Assembly (NCBI GenBank): GCA_945869265.1
Contig: CAMBOI010000001.1
Span: 1 to 64,000, forward strand
Direction: 5' to 3'
Length of the DNA stretch: 64,000 nt
Source of the DNA: an uncultured Prevotella sp.
GTDB taxonomy: Bacteria; Bacteroidota; Bacteroidia; Bacteroidales; Bacteroidaceae
In this document: piece after piece, positions 41,417-50,315 of the stretch
How positions within the stretch are numbered: position 1 is the first letter of the stretch
Layout: every line of letters begins with the position of its first letter
Notes under the pieces: model-generated
The model's input: only the letters and a program-made list of their open reading frames with translations
Databases searched by the model: none
What the model was told of the DNA's origin: nothing
Program-made: the position numbers and the translations under genes

Positions 41417-42778
41417 ATGTCACAACAAGAAAGAGCAAAATTCGGCAGTAAAATGGGAGTAATACTTGCCACTGCCGGTTCGGCCATCGGCTTAGGCAAC
41501 GTATGGCGATTTCCATATATGGCAGGTGAGAACGGCGGTGCTGCCTTCATCATCTTCTATATAATGTGCGTTGTGGTGTTGGGACTGCCCTGCATGGTGA
41601 GCGAGTTTATCATCGGACGTCATGCCCAGGCAAATACCGCCCGTGCCTACAACAAGATTTCGGGGTCGAAGATATGGACAGTAGTGGGCTGCCTCAGTGT
41701 GCTCACGGGATTTCTCATCACAAGCTATTATGCCGTGGTGTCGGGATGGTGCCTGCAGTATATCTATGCCTCGGTGATGGGTCATCTCGATGGCGACCCT
41801 GAGTATTTCAAGCAGTATTTCACCGACTTCTCTACCAATCCCGTCAAACCGATAGTGTGGACTGTTGCCATTCTCGGCATCACTCATCTCGTCATCCAGC
41901 ACGGTGTGCGCGACGGAATAGAGAAGGCCTCCAAGATGCTTATGCCCATGCTCTTCATTCTGCTGTTGGTGTTGGTAGTATCGTCGTGCATGTTGCCCAA
42001 TGCAATTGCCGGAATAGAATTCCTCTTCAAACCCGACTTCTCGAAGGTGACGCCCGACGTGCTGCTCAGTGCCCTCGGACAGTCGTTCTATTCGATGAGC
42101 ATCGGTATGGGATGCCTCTGCACCTATGCCTCATATTTCAGTCGTCATACCAACCTGTTGCGGTCGGCAGTGCAGATAGGACTTATCGACACGTTTGTGG
42201 CAATACTTGCGGGCCTCATGATTTTCCCTGCTGCATTCTCGGTGGGAGTAAGCCCGGATAGCGGTCCGTCGCTTATCTTCATCACATTGCCCAACGTTTT
42301 CCAGCAGGCGTTTGCCGGAATGCCCGTGTTGGGATATGTCATCTCGTTGGCGTTCTATGCCCTACTGTCGTTGGCAGCCCTCACGTCGCTCATCTCGCTG
42401 CATGAGGTGAGCACGGCTTTCTTCTACGAGGAACTGCACATCGGTCGCAAGAAGGCGGCATTGATAGTCACCGTATCGTGCAGTGTGCTTGGCGCCATCT
42501 GTTCGTTGTCGCTCGGAGGATATGAGGTGATGAGTTTCCTTGGCAAGACGCTGTTCGACATCTTCGACTTTGTCACTGGTCAGGTGTTCCTGCCCGTATG
42601 CGGATTCCTCACATGTCTGATGGTGGGATGGTATCTGCCGCACAAGTTGGTGCGCGACGAGTTTACGAATTGGGGCACTCTCCGTGGTTCGCTCTTCCAT
42701 GTCTATCTCTTCGCCATCAAGTATCTCTGTCCGGCATTTATCATGATTATCTTCCTGCATCAATTCGGGTTGATATAA
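41417..42778 (+). CDS. Na+-dependent NSS-family transporter, copy 1
   Basis: A 453-aa polytopic symporter of the neurotransmitter:sodium symporter (LeuT-fold) family. The TM1 sodium/substrate site GSAIGLGNVWRFPYMAGENGGAAF is at about 19-42. The VSPDSGPSLIFITLPNVFQQ block is characteristic. Eleven or so hydrophobic helices fit the shorter bacterial subclass. The substrate is likely an amino acid; which one is not visible. It is followed 35 bp later by a clear paralog. Confidence 0.9.
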   Translation: MSQQERAKFGSKMGVILATAGSAIGLGNVWRFPYMAGENGGAAFIIFYIMCVVVLGLPCMVSEFIIGRHAQANTARAYNKISGSKIWTVVGCLSVLTGFLITSYYAVVSGWCLQYIYASVMGHLDGDPEYFKQYFTDFSTNPVKPIVWTVAILGITHLVIQHGVRDGIEKASKMLMPMLFILLLVLVVSSCMLPNAIAGIEFLFKPDFSKVTPDVLLSALGQSFYSMSIGMGCLCTYASYFSRHTNLLRSAVQIGLIDTFVAILAGLMIFPAAFSVGVSPDSGPSLIFITLPNVFQQAFAGMPVLGYVISLAFYALLSLAALTSLISLHEVSTAFFYEELHIGRKKAALIVTVSCSVLGAICSLSLGGYEVMSFLGKTLFDIFDFVTGQVFLPVCGFLTCLMVGWYLPHKLVRDEFTNWGTLRGSLFHVYLFAIKYLCPAFIMIIFLHQFGLI

Positions 42779-42813
42779 TATTTATATTTTTTAATCTTGC
42801 GAAGCGACAAGAT

Positions 42814-44172
42814 ATGACAGAAGAAAAAAGAGGCAGCTTCGGCTCCAAGATAGGCATAATCCTCGCCACAGCCGGTTCAGCGGTGGGCTTGGGCAATGTG
42901 TGGCGATTCCCATATATGACAGGCGAGAACGGAGGTGCGGCCTTCATTCTCGTGTATATTGTGTTCATCTTTTTGCTCGGAATCCCGGGGATGGTGAACG
43001 AGTTTATCATCGGTCGCCATTCGGCATCCAATGCCGCCCGTGCCTATCACAAGATGTCGAGAGGACGGCCCTGGAGGGGAGTAGGACTGTTGGGCATCCT
43101 TTGCTCCACTATCATCCTCGGGTTCTATTCGGTGGTGGCTGGTTGGTGTCTGCAATATCTGTATGCCTCGATAGCAGGTCAACTGTCGGGTGATGCCGAC
43201 TATGTGAGGAGTTATTTCCAGGAGTTCTCGTCGAGTCTTCTCAGACCGATATTATGGTCAGTGGGATTCGTGCTGCTCACCCACTTGGTGATTATCCGTG
43301 GAGTGAAGAAGGGAATAGAGCGCATATCCAAGTTGCTCATGCCAACGCTCTTCGTCCTGCTTATCATCCTTGTCATTTCCTCGTGCATGCTTCCGGGGGC
43401 GATGGCGGGAGTGGAGTTCCTCTTTAAGCCCGACTTTTCGAAGATTACGTCAGATGTCATCTTGGCAGCCCTCGGACAGTCGTTCTTCTCGCTCAGTCTC
43501 GGTACGGCATGTCTTTGCACATACGCCTCATATTTTGGTCGCGAAACCAACTTGCTGAAGTCGGCAGTGCAGATATCCATCATCGACACCATAATAGCCA
43601 TTCTCGCTGGTCTCATGATATTCCCCGCGGCATTTTCGGTGGGAGTGAGTCCAGATAGCGGTCCGTCTCTCGTGTTCATCACTTTGCCCAACGTTTTCCA
43701 ACAGGCATTCGCGTCGATGCCCATAGTGGGATATGTCATCTCCATCCTCTTCTATGCCTTGCTTGCTGTGGCAGCCCTCACCTCCACCATCTCGATGCAT
43801 GAGATTGGAACGGCATATTTTCATGAGGAGCTCAAGAGGCCTCGTGTTCAGGCAGCATGGATAGTGACTGTGGGAGCATGCGTGATTGGTATGCTGAGCA
43901 GTATGTCGTGTGGTGCCTGCAACCTGAGATTGCTTGGAATGTCGCTCATGGATTTCTTCGACTGCATCACGGCCCAATACATGATGCCCATCGGAGCCTT
44001 GCTCACTAGTCTGTATATCGGTTGGGGAGCGCGCACGGCAGTGGTCAACCGTGAGTTTACCAACTGCGGCACTGTCTATCGTCGTCTCTTCCCCGTATAT
44101 CTCTTCATGGTGCGCTTCATTTGTCCCATCCTCATCGCCATCGTCTTTCTCAATCAGTTGGGGGTGATATAA
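42814..44172 (+). CDS. Na+-dependent NSS-family transporter, copy 2
   Basis: 452 aa, similar to the preceding gene end to end: TM1 GSAVGLGNVWRFPYMTGENGGAAF, the VEFLFKPDFSKIT block, and VSPDSGPSLVFITLPNVFQQAFASMP. This is a tandem duplication that has since diverged, especially in the last 60 residues. The ATG at 42814 is used; the long frame from 42598 lies within copy 1. A large terminator hairpin follows. Confidence 0.9.
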   Translation: MTEEKRGSFGSKIGIILATAGSAVGLGNVWRFPYMTGENGGAAFILVYIVFIFLLGIPGMVNEFIIGRHSASNAARAYHKMSRGRPWRGVGLLGILCSTIILGFYSVVAGWCLQYLYASIAGQLSGDADYVRSYFQEFSSSLLRPILWSVGFVLLTHLVIIRGVKKGIERISKLLMPTLFVLLIILVISSCMLPGAMAGVEFLFKPDFSKITSDVILAALGQSFFSLSLGTACLCTYASYFGRETNLLKSAVQISIIDTIIAILAGLMIFPAAFSVGVSPDSGPSLVFITLPNVFQQAFASMPIVGYVISILFYALLAVAALTSTISMHEIGTAYFHEELKRPRVQAAWIVTVGACVIGMLSSMSCGACNLRLLGMSLMDFFDCITAQYMMPIGALLTSLYIGWGARTAVVNREFTNCGTVYRRLFPVYLFMVRFICPILIAIVFLNQLGVI

Positions 44173-44174
44173 AT

Positions 44175-44230
44175 ACAAAGACACTGAATCACAGAGCTAT
44201 TATTTCTCTGTAATTCAGTGTCTTTGTTTG
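44175..44230 (+). terminator. Strong terminator after the NSS pair
   Basis: ACAAAGACACTGAAT pairs with ATTCAGTGTCTTTGT, with an inner CACAGAG/CTCTGT stem: about 21 base pairs in all, then TTGTTTC. Also legible on the minus strand as a block to rubredoxin read-through. Confidence 0.85.
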
Positions 44231-44231
44231 T

Positions 44232-44261
44232 TTCATTGACTTCGTCGATGGCTGGCTTCAC
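44232..44261. repeat. Dispersed 30-bp repeat, copy 2
   Basis: Identical to 24472-24501. It is followed by an AGCTCGAGCGAGCT palindrome and a GCAGCCATTCTTCATT word that can pair back with GATGGCTG in the repeat. Confidence 0.7.
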
Positions 44262-44314
44262 CTCAGCATAGCTCGAGCGAGCTCGGCTCTGCGTTCGGCT
44301 TGCGCAGCCATTCT

Positions 44315-44479
44315 TCATTCTTCAACTACCGAGAAGTCTTCCTTGCCTACTCCGCACAATGGGCATACCCAATCATCGGGAATGTCCTCGAATGCTGTTC
44401 CTGCTGCGATGCCGCCTTCGGGATCGCCTACTTCTGGGTCATACACCCAGCCACATGTGTCGCAAATGTACTTTTTCAT
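44315..44479 (-). CDS. Rubredoxin
   Basis: 54-aa iron protein with the two CxxC metal knuckles: C6-x2-C9 ([20 protein letters not shown]) and C39-x2-C42 ([13 protein letters not shown]). It carries single electrons, in anaerobes often to peroxide- or oxygen-reducing enzymes. It starts 20 bp after the GT9 gene on the same strand and is probably its co-transcribed neighbour. Easily missed because of its size. Confidence 0.95.
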   Translation of the reverse strand: MKKYICDTCGWVYDPEVGDPEGGIAAGTAFEDIPDDWVCPLCGVGKEDFSVVEE

Positions 44480-44498
44480 TTTTTATTTCCTTTCTTTT

Positions 44499-45548
44499 TT
44501 ATAGGGTTAATAACTTATCTATCTTCTCGAATATCATTTCGGGAGTGATGCCCGTCATGCAGGCGAAATCACCACGGCGGCAAGGCCTATTGCCGAATAT
44601 GCTGCAAGGGCGACAGGCGAGCGGCAACTGCACTGCATTGTCCTCACTCTGATGCCATCCCATGAATCCCGCATAGGGGTGGGTGGCTCCCCATACACTC
44701 ACCACTGGAGTGCCCGTGATTGAAGCCATGTGCATGTTGGCACTATCCATCGACACCATCACGTCGAGATTGCTCATCAGTACCAGTTCCTGATACATGG
44801 ACTCAAGATGCTTGCCCACATAGAGGCATCGTCCATGCTTAGAGCACCATGAGGTGAACGTGCGGTCTTCGTCTATTCCACGTCCGAAGAGGAAGATGCG
44901 GCAGTGGGGATATTTCTCCTCAATCATATCTATGACTCGCTCCATCCGCTCGGGAGGATACACCTTACCCTTGTGGGCGGCAAAGGGTGCTATGCCGATC
45001 CATTGTTCGCCTGAATTGTGCGGACCGATTGCCGCGGGCAGCAGATTGAGATTGCCTTTCTCAACGCCAAAAATCGAAGTGAATTTCAAATCCACGGGAT
45101 ACCCCAATCGGGCAAGCACATTGGCATAATTCTCAAACGAGGTAGGCAGTTGCACCATTCGTTTGGCAGTTGCAGAGGTGAGGGCTCGCCGCTCATTGCG
45201 ATGCTTGTTGATGTGCGCAACCCTGAAACGTTCAAGGTTGAAGCGCATGCGCAGATAGGCAGAGCGAAGCACTCCGTGGAAATCAGCCACGGCGGTGGGT
45301 TTCTTCGCAACAAGACGACGGTAGAGGGCGTTGAGCCCCTTTATGCCACGATATTCGCCCTTGATGTCGGCCTCCATAAAATTGACGTTAGGGGCGAGGT
45401 CCTCAAAGAACGGTCGGGCGAAGCCTCGGCTCAACACCGTTATCCTCACCTGAGGATAGGTCTTGGCGAGGGAATACACGACGGGCACTGCCATGGCCAC
45501 ATCGCCCAAGGCTGAAAACCTGATAATAAGTATGTGCTCTTTCTTCAT
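44499..45548 (-). CDS. GT9 heptosyltransferase-like glycosyltransferase
   Basis: 349 aa, GT-B fold of the ADP-heptose:LPS heptosyltransferase family. N-terminus ILIIRFSALGDVAMAVPVVYSLAKTYP; C-terminal donor block with IGIAPFAAHKGKVYPPERM, SNLDVMVSMDSANMHMASITGTPVVSVWGATHP and RPCSIFGNRPCRRGDFACM. Probably builds the lipid A core. Operon: DUF4254, this gene, rubredoxin. Exact sugar unknown. Confidence 0.88.
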   Translation of the reverse strand: MKKEHILIIRFSALGDVAMAVPVVYSLAKTYPQVRITVLSRGFARPFFEDLAPNVNFMEADIKGEYRGIKGLNALYRRLVAKKPTAVADFHGVLRSAYLRMRFNLERFRVAHINKHRNERRALTSATAKRMVQLPTSFENYANVLARLGYPVDLKFTSIFGVEKGNLNLLPAAIGPHNSGEQWIGIAPFAAHKGKVYPPERMERVIDMIEEKYPHCRIFLFGRGIDEDRTFTSWCSKHGRCLYVGKHLESMYQELVLMSNLDVMVSMDSANMHMASITGTPVVSVWGATHPYAGFMGWHQSEDNAVQLPLACRPCSIFGNRPCRRGDFACMTGITPEMIFEKIDKLLTL

Positions 45549-45591
45549 CGTTTGCCTATGGGATTTATGTGGAGTATCTTGACTCCTTGAA

Positions 45592-46194
45592 TTACTTTCT
45601 GTAGAGAACGGGATTAGTGGAAGGGTCGTTGTACATCTTCATCTGTCGATACACCTTCATGTACTTGCGTCCAGCCTCGATGTCCTCAAGCAGTTGGTCA
45701 ATGGCAAGGCACAGGTCCTTCTGTTGTTCGAGCAACACGTCGAGCTTGGCGGCACAACGTGCGCGATGTTCCTCGTTGGCGTCGTCGCGCTCCACTTGTT
45801 CGCGCATGTGGTATATCTTCAGCGCAAGGATAGACAAGCGGTCGATGGCCCATGCCGGACTCTCGGTGTTGAGTCGGGCGTCGGGCAGCGGTTTCACCTC
45901 TCCGTATTTCTGTCTGAAGTAACTGTCGATTTCCTCCACGAGGTCGGTGCGGTCCTGATTGCTGCGGTCGATGCGCCTTTTCAGGTTGAGAGCTTCGACG
46001 GGGTCGATGTGTGGGTCGCGGATAATGTCCTCGAAGTGCCACTGGACAGTGTCTATCCAGCACTTCATATATAGGTTGTAGTCGATGGACCCTCGGTCGT
46101 ATGGATTGTTCATCGGCGTGTCCACATTGTCCGTGAGATGATAATCTCTAATTGCCTGTCCGAAGATCAGGTTTGAGTGTTCTGTAAATGACAT
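45592..46194 (-). CDS. DUF4254 domain-containing protein
   Basis: 200 aa, soluble and all-helical by composition, with LNTESPAWAIDRLSILALKIYHM and a long charged helix. This matches DUF4254, a Bacteroidota family of unknown function usually found before glycosyltransferase genes, as here (44-bp gap). The start is taken at MSFTEHSNLIFG (46194); the longer frame reaches back over the promoter. Confidence 0.8.
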   Translation of the reverse strand: MSFTEHSNLIFGQAIRDYHLTDNVDTPMNNPYDRGSIDYNLYMKCWIDTVQWHFEDIIRDPHIDPVEALNLKRRIDRSNQDRTDLVEEIDSYFRQKYGEVKPLPDARLNTESPAWAIDRLSILALKIYHMREQVERDDANEEHRARCAAKLDVLLEQQKDLCLAIDQLLEDIEAGRKYMKVYRQMKMYNDPSTNPVLYRK

Positions 46195-46223
46195 TTTTCT
46201 TCGTTGTTCTATTAATTTTAGTG

Positions 46224-46254
46224 CAAATCTATAAAAACTTTCTGAAATAACCAA
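46224..46254 (-). promoter_or_regulatory. Promoter of the DUF4254-GT9-rubredoxin operon
   Basis: Minus-strand TAGATTTG (46224-46231) with TTG (46252-46254) and a 20-bp spacer. Confidence 0.5.
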
Positions 46255-46295
46255 CTATTTTGCGTTTTTTTTCCTATAAAGGGGCGTTTTTTAAA

Positions 46296-46313
46296 TACTT
46301 TTGTGTACTTTTG
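46296..46313 (+). promoter_or_regulatory. Twin -7 boxes before pdxB
   Basis: Two TACTTTTG boxes 10 bp apart (46296-46303 and 46306-46313). The second ends 8 bp before the ATG at 46322, implying a nearly leaderless transcript if used; the first would leave about 12 nt. Confidence 0.5.
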
Positions 46314-46321
46314 CGGCTGAA

Positions 46322-47317
46322 ATGAAGATAATTGTTGACGATAAGATACCATATATACGTGAAGCGCTCGACAGAATAGAGGCCGACGTGGAGTATATTC
46401 GTGGTGCCGACATCAAGCCTGCGGATGTGGCTGATGCCGACGCCCTGATAGTGCGCACCCGCACACGTTGCGACCGTCATCTGCTCGAGGGCAGCAAGGT
46501 GGAGTTTGTTGCTACAGCTACCATCGGCATCGACCATCTCGACACCGAGTGGCTCGGCTCAACAGGCATACATTGGGTCAACTGTCCAGGGTGCAATGCC
46601 TCGTCGGTGGGGCAGTATGTCGAGACATCGCTCATGCGCCTCTCCCTCACCTCGGGAGTGACGGTGGGCATCGTGGGTTGCGGACATGTGGGCAAGGAGG
46701 TGAAGAAGGTGTGCGAGCGCATGGGGCTGAAGATGCTCATCAACGACCCCTATGTAGCCGATCCCTCATATGTGTCGCTCGATGACATAATCCGCCATGC
46801 CGACATCATCACATTTCATGTACCTCTTACATATAAAGGTGGACATCACACACACATGATGGCCGATAGTGGTTTCTTCGACCGTCTTGTCTCACGTGGG
46901 CGTCCCCTGGAATGTATCATCAACACCAGCAGAGGAGGCATCATCGACGAGAAGTTGCTCATTCGCGCCCTCGACAGGGGAGTGATAAAGCATGCCGTAA
47001 TCGACACATGGGAAGGTGAACCTGACATCAACCGACAGTTGATGGAGCGTGCCGACATTGCTACTCCACATATCGCGGGATATAGCGCCGACGGCAAGGT
47101 GAAGGCCGACAATATGGTGATAGATGCGCTATGCTGTCACTTCGGTATCAAGAATCCCGGAGAGGTGGTGCCCCCGCCGCTTCCCGACGACTTTATATAT
47201 AAAGGTAGTGCGCTCGACCTCTACGACCCCCTTGTGGATTCCCAAAAACTGAAATCACATCCCGAGACATTTGAAGAGCAAAGAGGATGCTATCCACTGA
47301 GACGAGAGAAGGTATAG
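46322..47317 (+). CDS. pdxB: Erythronate-4-phosphate dehydrogenase PdxB
   Basis: 331 aa, D-2-hydroxyacid dehydrogenase fold. It starts MKIIVDDKIPYIREAL, the PdxB N-terminus. It has GIDHLDTEWL, the NAD loop GIVGCGHVGKEV, the catalytic region NTSRGGIIDEKLL and ATPHIAGYSADGK, and a short C-terminal DUF3410-like part. Second step of DXP-dependent pyridoxal phosphate synthesis. It is shorter than E. coli PdxB (378 aa) at the C-terminus. Confidence 0.9.
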   Translation: MKIIVDDKIPYIREALDRIEADVEYIRGADIKPADVADADALIVRTRTRCDRHLLEGSKVEFVATATIGIDHLDTEWLGSTGIHWVNCPGCNASSVGQYVETSLMRLSLTSGVTVGIVGCGHVGKEVKKVCERMGLKMLINDPYVADPSYVSLDDIIRHADIITFHVPLTYKGGHHTHMMADSGFFDRLVSRGRPLECIINTSRGGIIDEKLLIRALDRGVIKHAVIDTWEGEPDINRQLMERADIATPHIAGYSADGKVKADNMVIDALCCHFGIKNPGEVVPPPLPDDFIYKGSALDLYDPLVDSQKLKSHPETFEEQRGCYPLRREKV

Positions 47318-47438
47318 TTGTCGAGCACAAAAATGCAAATGTAATTGCTCAAAAAGATAAAAATGTGCAATTTTGATGATGTAGTTATGCACAATAAAGG
47401 GTGGAATGTGCATTTTTCTTCATTTTTTGCACAAAAAA

Positions 47439-47470
47439 TTTGCAAATGTGAAATAAAATTTGTTACTTTG
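47439..47470 (+). promoter_or_regulatory. acpP promoter
   Basis: TTTG (47439-47442), a 20-bp spacer and TTACTTTG (47463-47470), differing from consensus at one position of the TA pair. The ATG lies 53 bp downstream. Confidence 0.6.
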
Positions 47471-47522
47471 CACCCGATTTTGAAAACGATACACATTATT
47501 AACATTTTAAATATTAGAAATT

Positions 47523-47759
47523 ATGTCAGAAATTGAATCAAAAGTAAAGGCTATCATCGTTGATAAGCTGGGTGTAGATGAGGCTGAAGTAAAGCCCGAA
47601 GCAAGTTTCACAAACGACCTCGGTGCTGACTCACTCGACACTGTAGAGCTCATCATGGAGTTTGAGAAGGAGTTCGGAATCTCTATTCCAGACGACAAGG
47701 CTGAGAAGATCGGTACTGTAGGTGATGCTATCAGCTACATCGAGGAGAATGCCAAATAA
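47523..47759 (+). CDS. acpP: Acyl carrier protein
   Basis: 78-aa acidic four-helix protein. The phosphopantetheine attachment serine is S37 in [18 protein letters not shown]. Carries the growing chain in fatty acid synthesis and donates acyl groups to lipid A, phospholipid and glycine-lipid acyltransferases such as those elsewhere in this window. A strong terminator hairpin separates it from fabF. Confidence 0.97.
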   Translation: MSEIESKVKAIIVDKLGVDEAEVKPEASFTNDLGADSLDTVELIMEFEKEFGISIPDDKAEKIGTVGDAISYIEENAK

Positions 47760-47778
47760 ATGATTTTATAGGCTGAAC

Positions 47779-47845
47779 TTGGAATTGGGAGCAGGCTGTC
47801 CGTTTTATAGGACTCATTGCCTCTCCGAATTCCAATTTCTTTTGT
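47779..47845 (+). terminator. Hairpin terminator / attenuator between acpP and fabF
   Basis: TTGGAATT (47779-47786) pairs with AATTCCAA at the 3' side. Past a one-base mismatch, GGAG pairs with CTCC and, past a bulged C, AGGC with GCCT. The loop is about 20 nt. The stem is followed by TTTCTTTTG. It should let acpP mRNA accumulate above fabF. Confidence 0.75.
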
Positions 47846-47869
47846 ATTATTAATCTTACTTTTTATTTA

Positions 47870-49132
47870 ATGGAACTTAAAAGAGTTGTTGTAACAGGCC
47901 TTGGAGCGGTAACTCCAGTGGGCAACACTCCTGAGGAGACATGGGAGAATCTCGTGGCTGGAAAGAGTGGGGCAGCGCCTATTACATTGTTTGACGCATC
48001 AAACTTCAAGACCCAGTTCGCCTGCGAGGTGAAGGGGCTTAATATCAATGAATATATCGACCGTAAGGAAGCCCGCAAGATGGACCGCTATACACAGTTG
48101 GCTCTTGTGGCTGCCACACAGGCTGTCAACGACAGCAAGATCGACGCCGAGGATCTTGACAAGAACCGCATTGGCGTTATCTTCGGTGTGGGTATCGGCG
48201 GTATAAAGACTTTCGAGGATGAGGTGAAGTACTACGGACTGCATGAGGCTGAAGGCCCCAAGTTCAATCCTTTCTTCATCCCGAAGATGATTGCCGACAT
48301 CGCATCGGGTCAGATTTCAATCAAGTATGGTTTCCATGGTCCTAACTATACCACCACATCGGCTTGTGCCTCTTCAACAAATGCTCTTGCCGACGCGTTC
48401 AACGTGATTCGCCTGGGCAAGGCTGATGCCATCGTTGCTGGTGGTGCCGAGGCAGCTATCTGCGCTTGTGGTGTGGGCGGATTCAATGCCATGCACGCCC
48501 TCAGTACCCGTAACGACGACCCCGAGCACGCCTCACGTCCGTTCAGTGCAAGTCGCGATGGATTTATCATGGGCGAGGGTGCAGGATGTCTCATCCTCGA
48601 GGAACTGGAGCATGCCAAGGCACGTGGCGCCAAGATATATGCCGAGATGGTAGGCGAGGGCATGAGTGCCGACGCTCATCACATCACAGCTTCTCACCCC
48701 GAGGGACTCGGTGCCATTCTCGTGATGAAGAATGCATTGGAGGATTCTGGTCTAAAGCCCGAGGACATCGACTATATCAACGTGCACGGAACATCCACAC
48801 ACGTGGGTGACATCTCTGAGGCAAAGGCCATCAAGGAAGTGTTTGGAGAGTCGGCTTACAAGCTTAACATCAGCTCTACCAAGTCGATGACAGGTCACCT
48901 GCTCGGTGCTGCTGGTGCAGTGGAGGCTATGGCCACAGTGCTTGCAGTGAAGAACGACATCGTTCCCCCGACAATCAACCACGTTGAGGGCGACAATGAC
49001 GAGGAGCTCGACTACAACCTCAACTTCACATTCAACAAAGCCCAGAAGCGCGAGGTGCGTGCTGCCATCAGCAACACCTTCGGATTCGGTGGACACAATG
49101 CTTGTGTAGTATTCAAGAAGTATGCTGAATAA
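47870..49132 (+). CDS. fabF: 3-oxoacyl-ACP synthase II FabF
   Basis: 420-aa thiolase-fold condensing enzyme. Active-site Cys166 is in TTTSACASSTNA; the two His blocks are NVHGTSTHVGD and KSMTGHLLGAAGAVEA. It elongates acyl-ACP with malonyl-ACP. Length is normal. The end overlaps rnc by 11 nt, and the acpP-fabF-rnc order is conserved in many bacteria. Confidence 0.96.
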   Translation: MELKRVVVTGLGAVTPVGNTPEETWENLVAGKSGAAPITLFDASNFKTQFACEVKGLNINEYIDRKEARKMDRYTQLALVAATQAVNDSKIDAEDLDKNRIGVIFGVGIGGIKTFEDEVKYYGLHEAEGPKFNPFFIPKMIADIASGQISIKYGFHGPNYTTTSACASSTNALADAFNVIRLGKADAIVAGGAEAAICACGVGGFNAMHALSTRNDDPEHASRPFSASRDGFIMGEGAGCLILEELEHAKARGAKIYAEMVGEGMSADAHHITASHPEGLGAILVMKNALEDSGLKPEDIDYINVHGTSTHVGDISEAKAIKEVFGESAYKLNISSTKSMTGHLLGAAGAVEAMATVLAVKNDIVPPTINHVEGDNDEELDYNLNFTFNKAQKREVRAAISNTFGFGGHNACVVFKKYAE

Positions 49133-50168
49133 CAGTATCATAGATAGAATCAAGCTCCCTTTCCGCAAGGAGAAGGAGCTTTTTTCTTCTCTTCGCGAGA
49201 TTCTCGGGTTTTATCCACGTCACATCGAGCTATACAAACTGGCACTCATGCACAAAAGTATAGCACGGCGCAATGCCAAGGGAAAGCCAGTGAACAACGA
49301 GCGACTCGAATTCTTGGGCGATGCCGTTCTGGATGCTGTCGTGGGCGACATCGTCTATCGGCACTTCGAGGGCAAGCGAGAGGGATTCCTCACCAATACA
49401 CGAAGCAAACTCGTGCAACGCGACACACTCAATAAACTTGCACAGGAGATGGGTATTAACCGACTCATACTCTCGTCAGGACACTCCAACTCCCACAATA
49501 ACTACATGGGCGGCAATGCCTTCGAGGCTCTTGTGGGCGCCATCTATCTCGACCGTGGTTACAACATGTGCATGCGGTTTATGCAAAAACGCATACTGTC
49601 GCAACTCATTAATATAGACAAGGTGGCATATAAGGAGGTAAACTTCAAGAGCAAGCTCATTGAATGGAGTCAGAAAAACAAGGTGAGACTCGACTTCAAG
49701 CTCGTCAGCCAAAGCAAGGAGAGCGGTGGCAGTCCCACATTTATATATAAGGCAATAATCGAGGGACTCGATGGCGGACAGGGAAAAGGCTACTCTAAGA
49801 AGGAGAGCCAGCAGATAGCCTCGAAGGAGACTTTGCAGCGACTGAAACGCGAACCGCAATTCATTGATGCCGTCTTTGCAGCAAAGACCGAACGCACCAA
49901 GATGGAGGAAATGCCAGTGCTCAACGTGCCCGACACCGAGGAGAAGGAAGACTTTATCATCACCCACGACATCCCAGCCGAAGAGCCTCGTGAGGATAAT
50001 CCCAAAACGACAGCCAAGACCAAGAAGCAGGAAAAACCAGTAGCTCCTGCAGTGGAGATAGAGGAGGAGAACGACGAGTTTGACCTCTCCGACATATCTG
50101 CCGCCACTCCTAAGTCGCAGTCAAGGGAGGATATCATTGCAGCTGCTGAGGCTGCGGCATACGAATAA
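49122..50168 (+). CDS. rnc: Ribonuclease III with long acidic tail
   Basis: 348 aa. Endonuclease domain signature NERLEFLGDAVLDAVVGD (59-76) and the second acidic site NAFEALVGAIYLD (132-144); dsRNA-binding domain about 172-245. After about 255 comes a roughly 95-residue disordered tail rich in Glu, Lys, Pro and Thr that is absent from E. coli RNase III (226 aa). It cuts double-stranded RNA in rRNA and mRNA processing. The role of the tail is unknown. Confidence 0.93.
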   Translation: MLNNSIIDRIKLPFRKEKELFSSLREILGFYPRHIELYKLALMHKSIARRNAKGKPVNNERLEFLGDAVLDAVVGDIVYRHFEGKREGFLTNTRSKLVQRDTLNKLAQEMGINRLILSSGHSNSHNNYMGGNAFEALVGAIYLDRGYNMCMRFMQKRILSQLINIDKVAYKEVNFKSKLIEWSQKNKVRLDFKLVSQSKESGGSPTFIYKAIIEGLDGGQGKGYSKKESQQIASKETLQRLKREPQFIDAVFAAKTERTKMEEMPVLNVPDTEEKEDFIITHDIPAEEPREDNPKTTAKTKKQEKPVAPAVEIEEENDEFDLSDISAATPKSQSREDIIAAAEAAAYE

Positions 50169-50178
50169 AAGCTATATT

Positions 50179-50226
50179 AAACACAGGGAAATAAAAACAT
50201 AGGGATTTTTCTCTGTGTTTTTATTA
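50179..50226 (+). terminator. Terminator after rnc
   Basis: AAACACAG and CTGTGTTT form an 8-bp stem around a 26-nt A/T-rich loop, followed by TTATTATTTT. Confidence 0.6.
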
Positions 50227-50286
50227 TTTTATACGACGTGAAATCATAAATAATGTAAAAGTGGGCGCTATTACAAAAGAAATGAT

Positions 50287-50294
50287 TACTTTTG
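50287..50294 (+). promoter_or_regulatory. -7 box of the GH3-like gene operon
   Basis: TACTTTTG, 21 bp before the ATG at 50316. No convincing -33 element. Confidence 0.5.
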
Positions 50295-50315
50295 CACATT
50301 CAAAAGAAAAGAAAA

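Noticed and set aside
42598..42813. N-terminal extension of the second NSS transporter
   Set aside because: It lies within the first transporter gene in another frame; GSKIGIILATAGSAVGLGN follows the ATG at 42814 as in the paralog.
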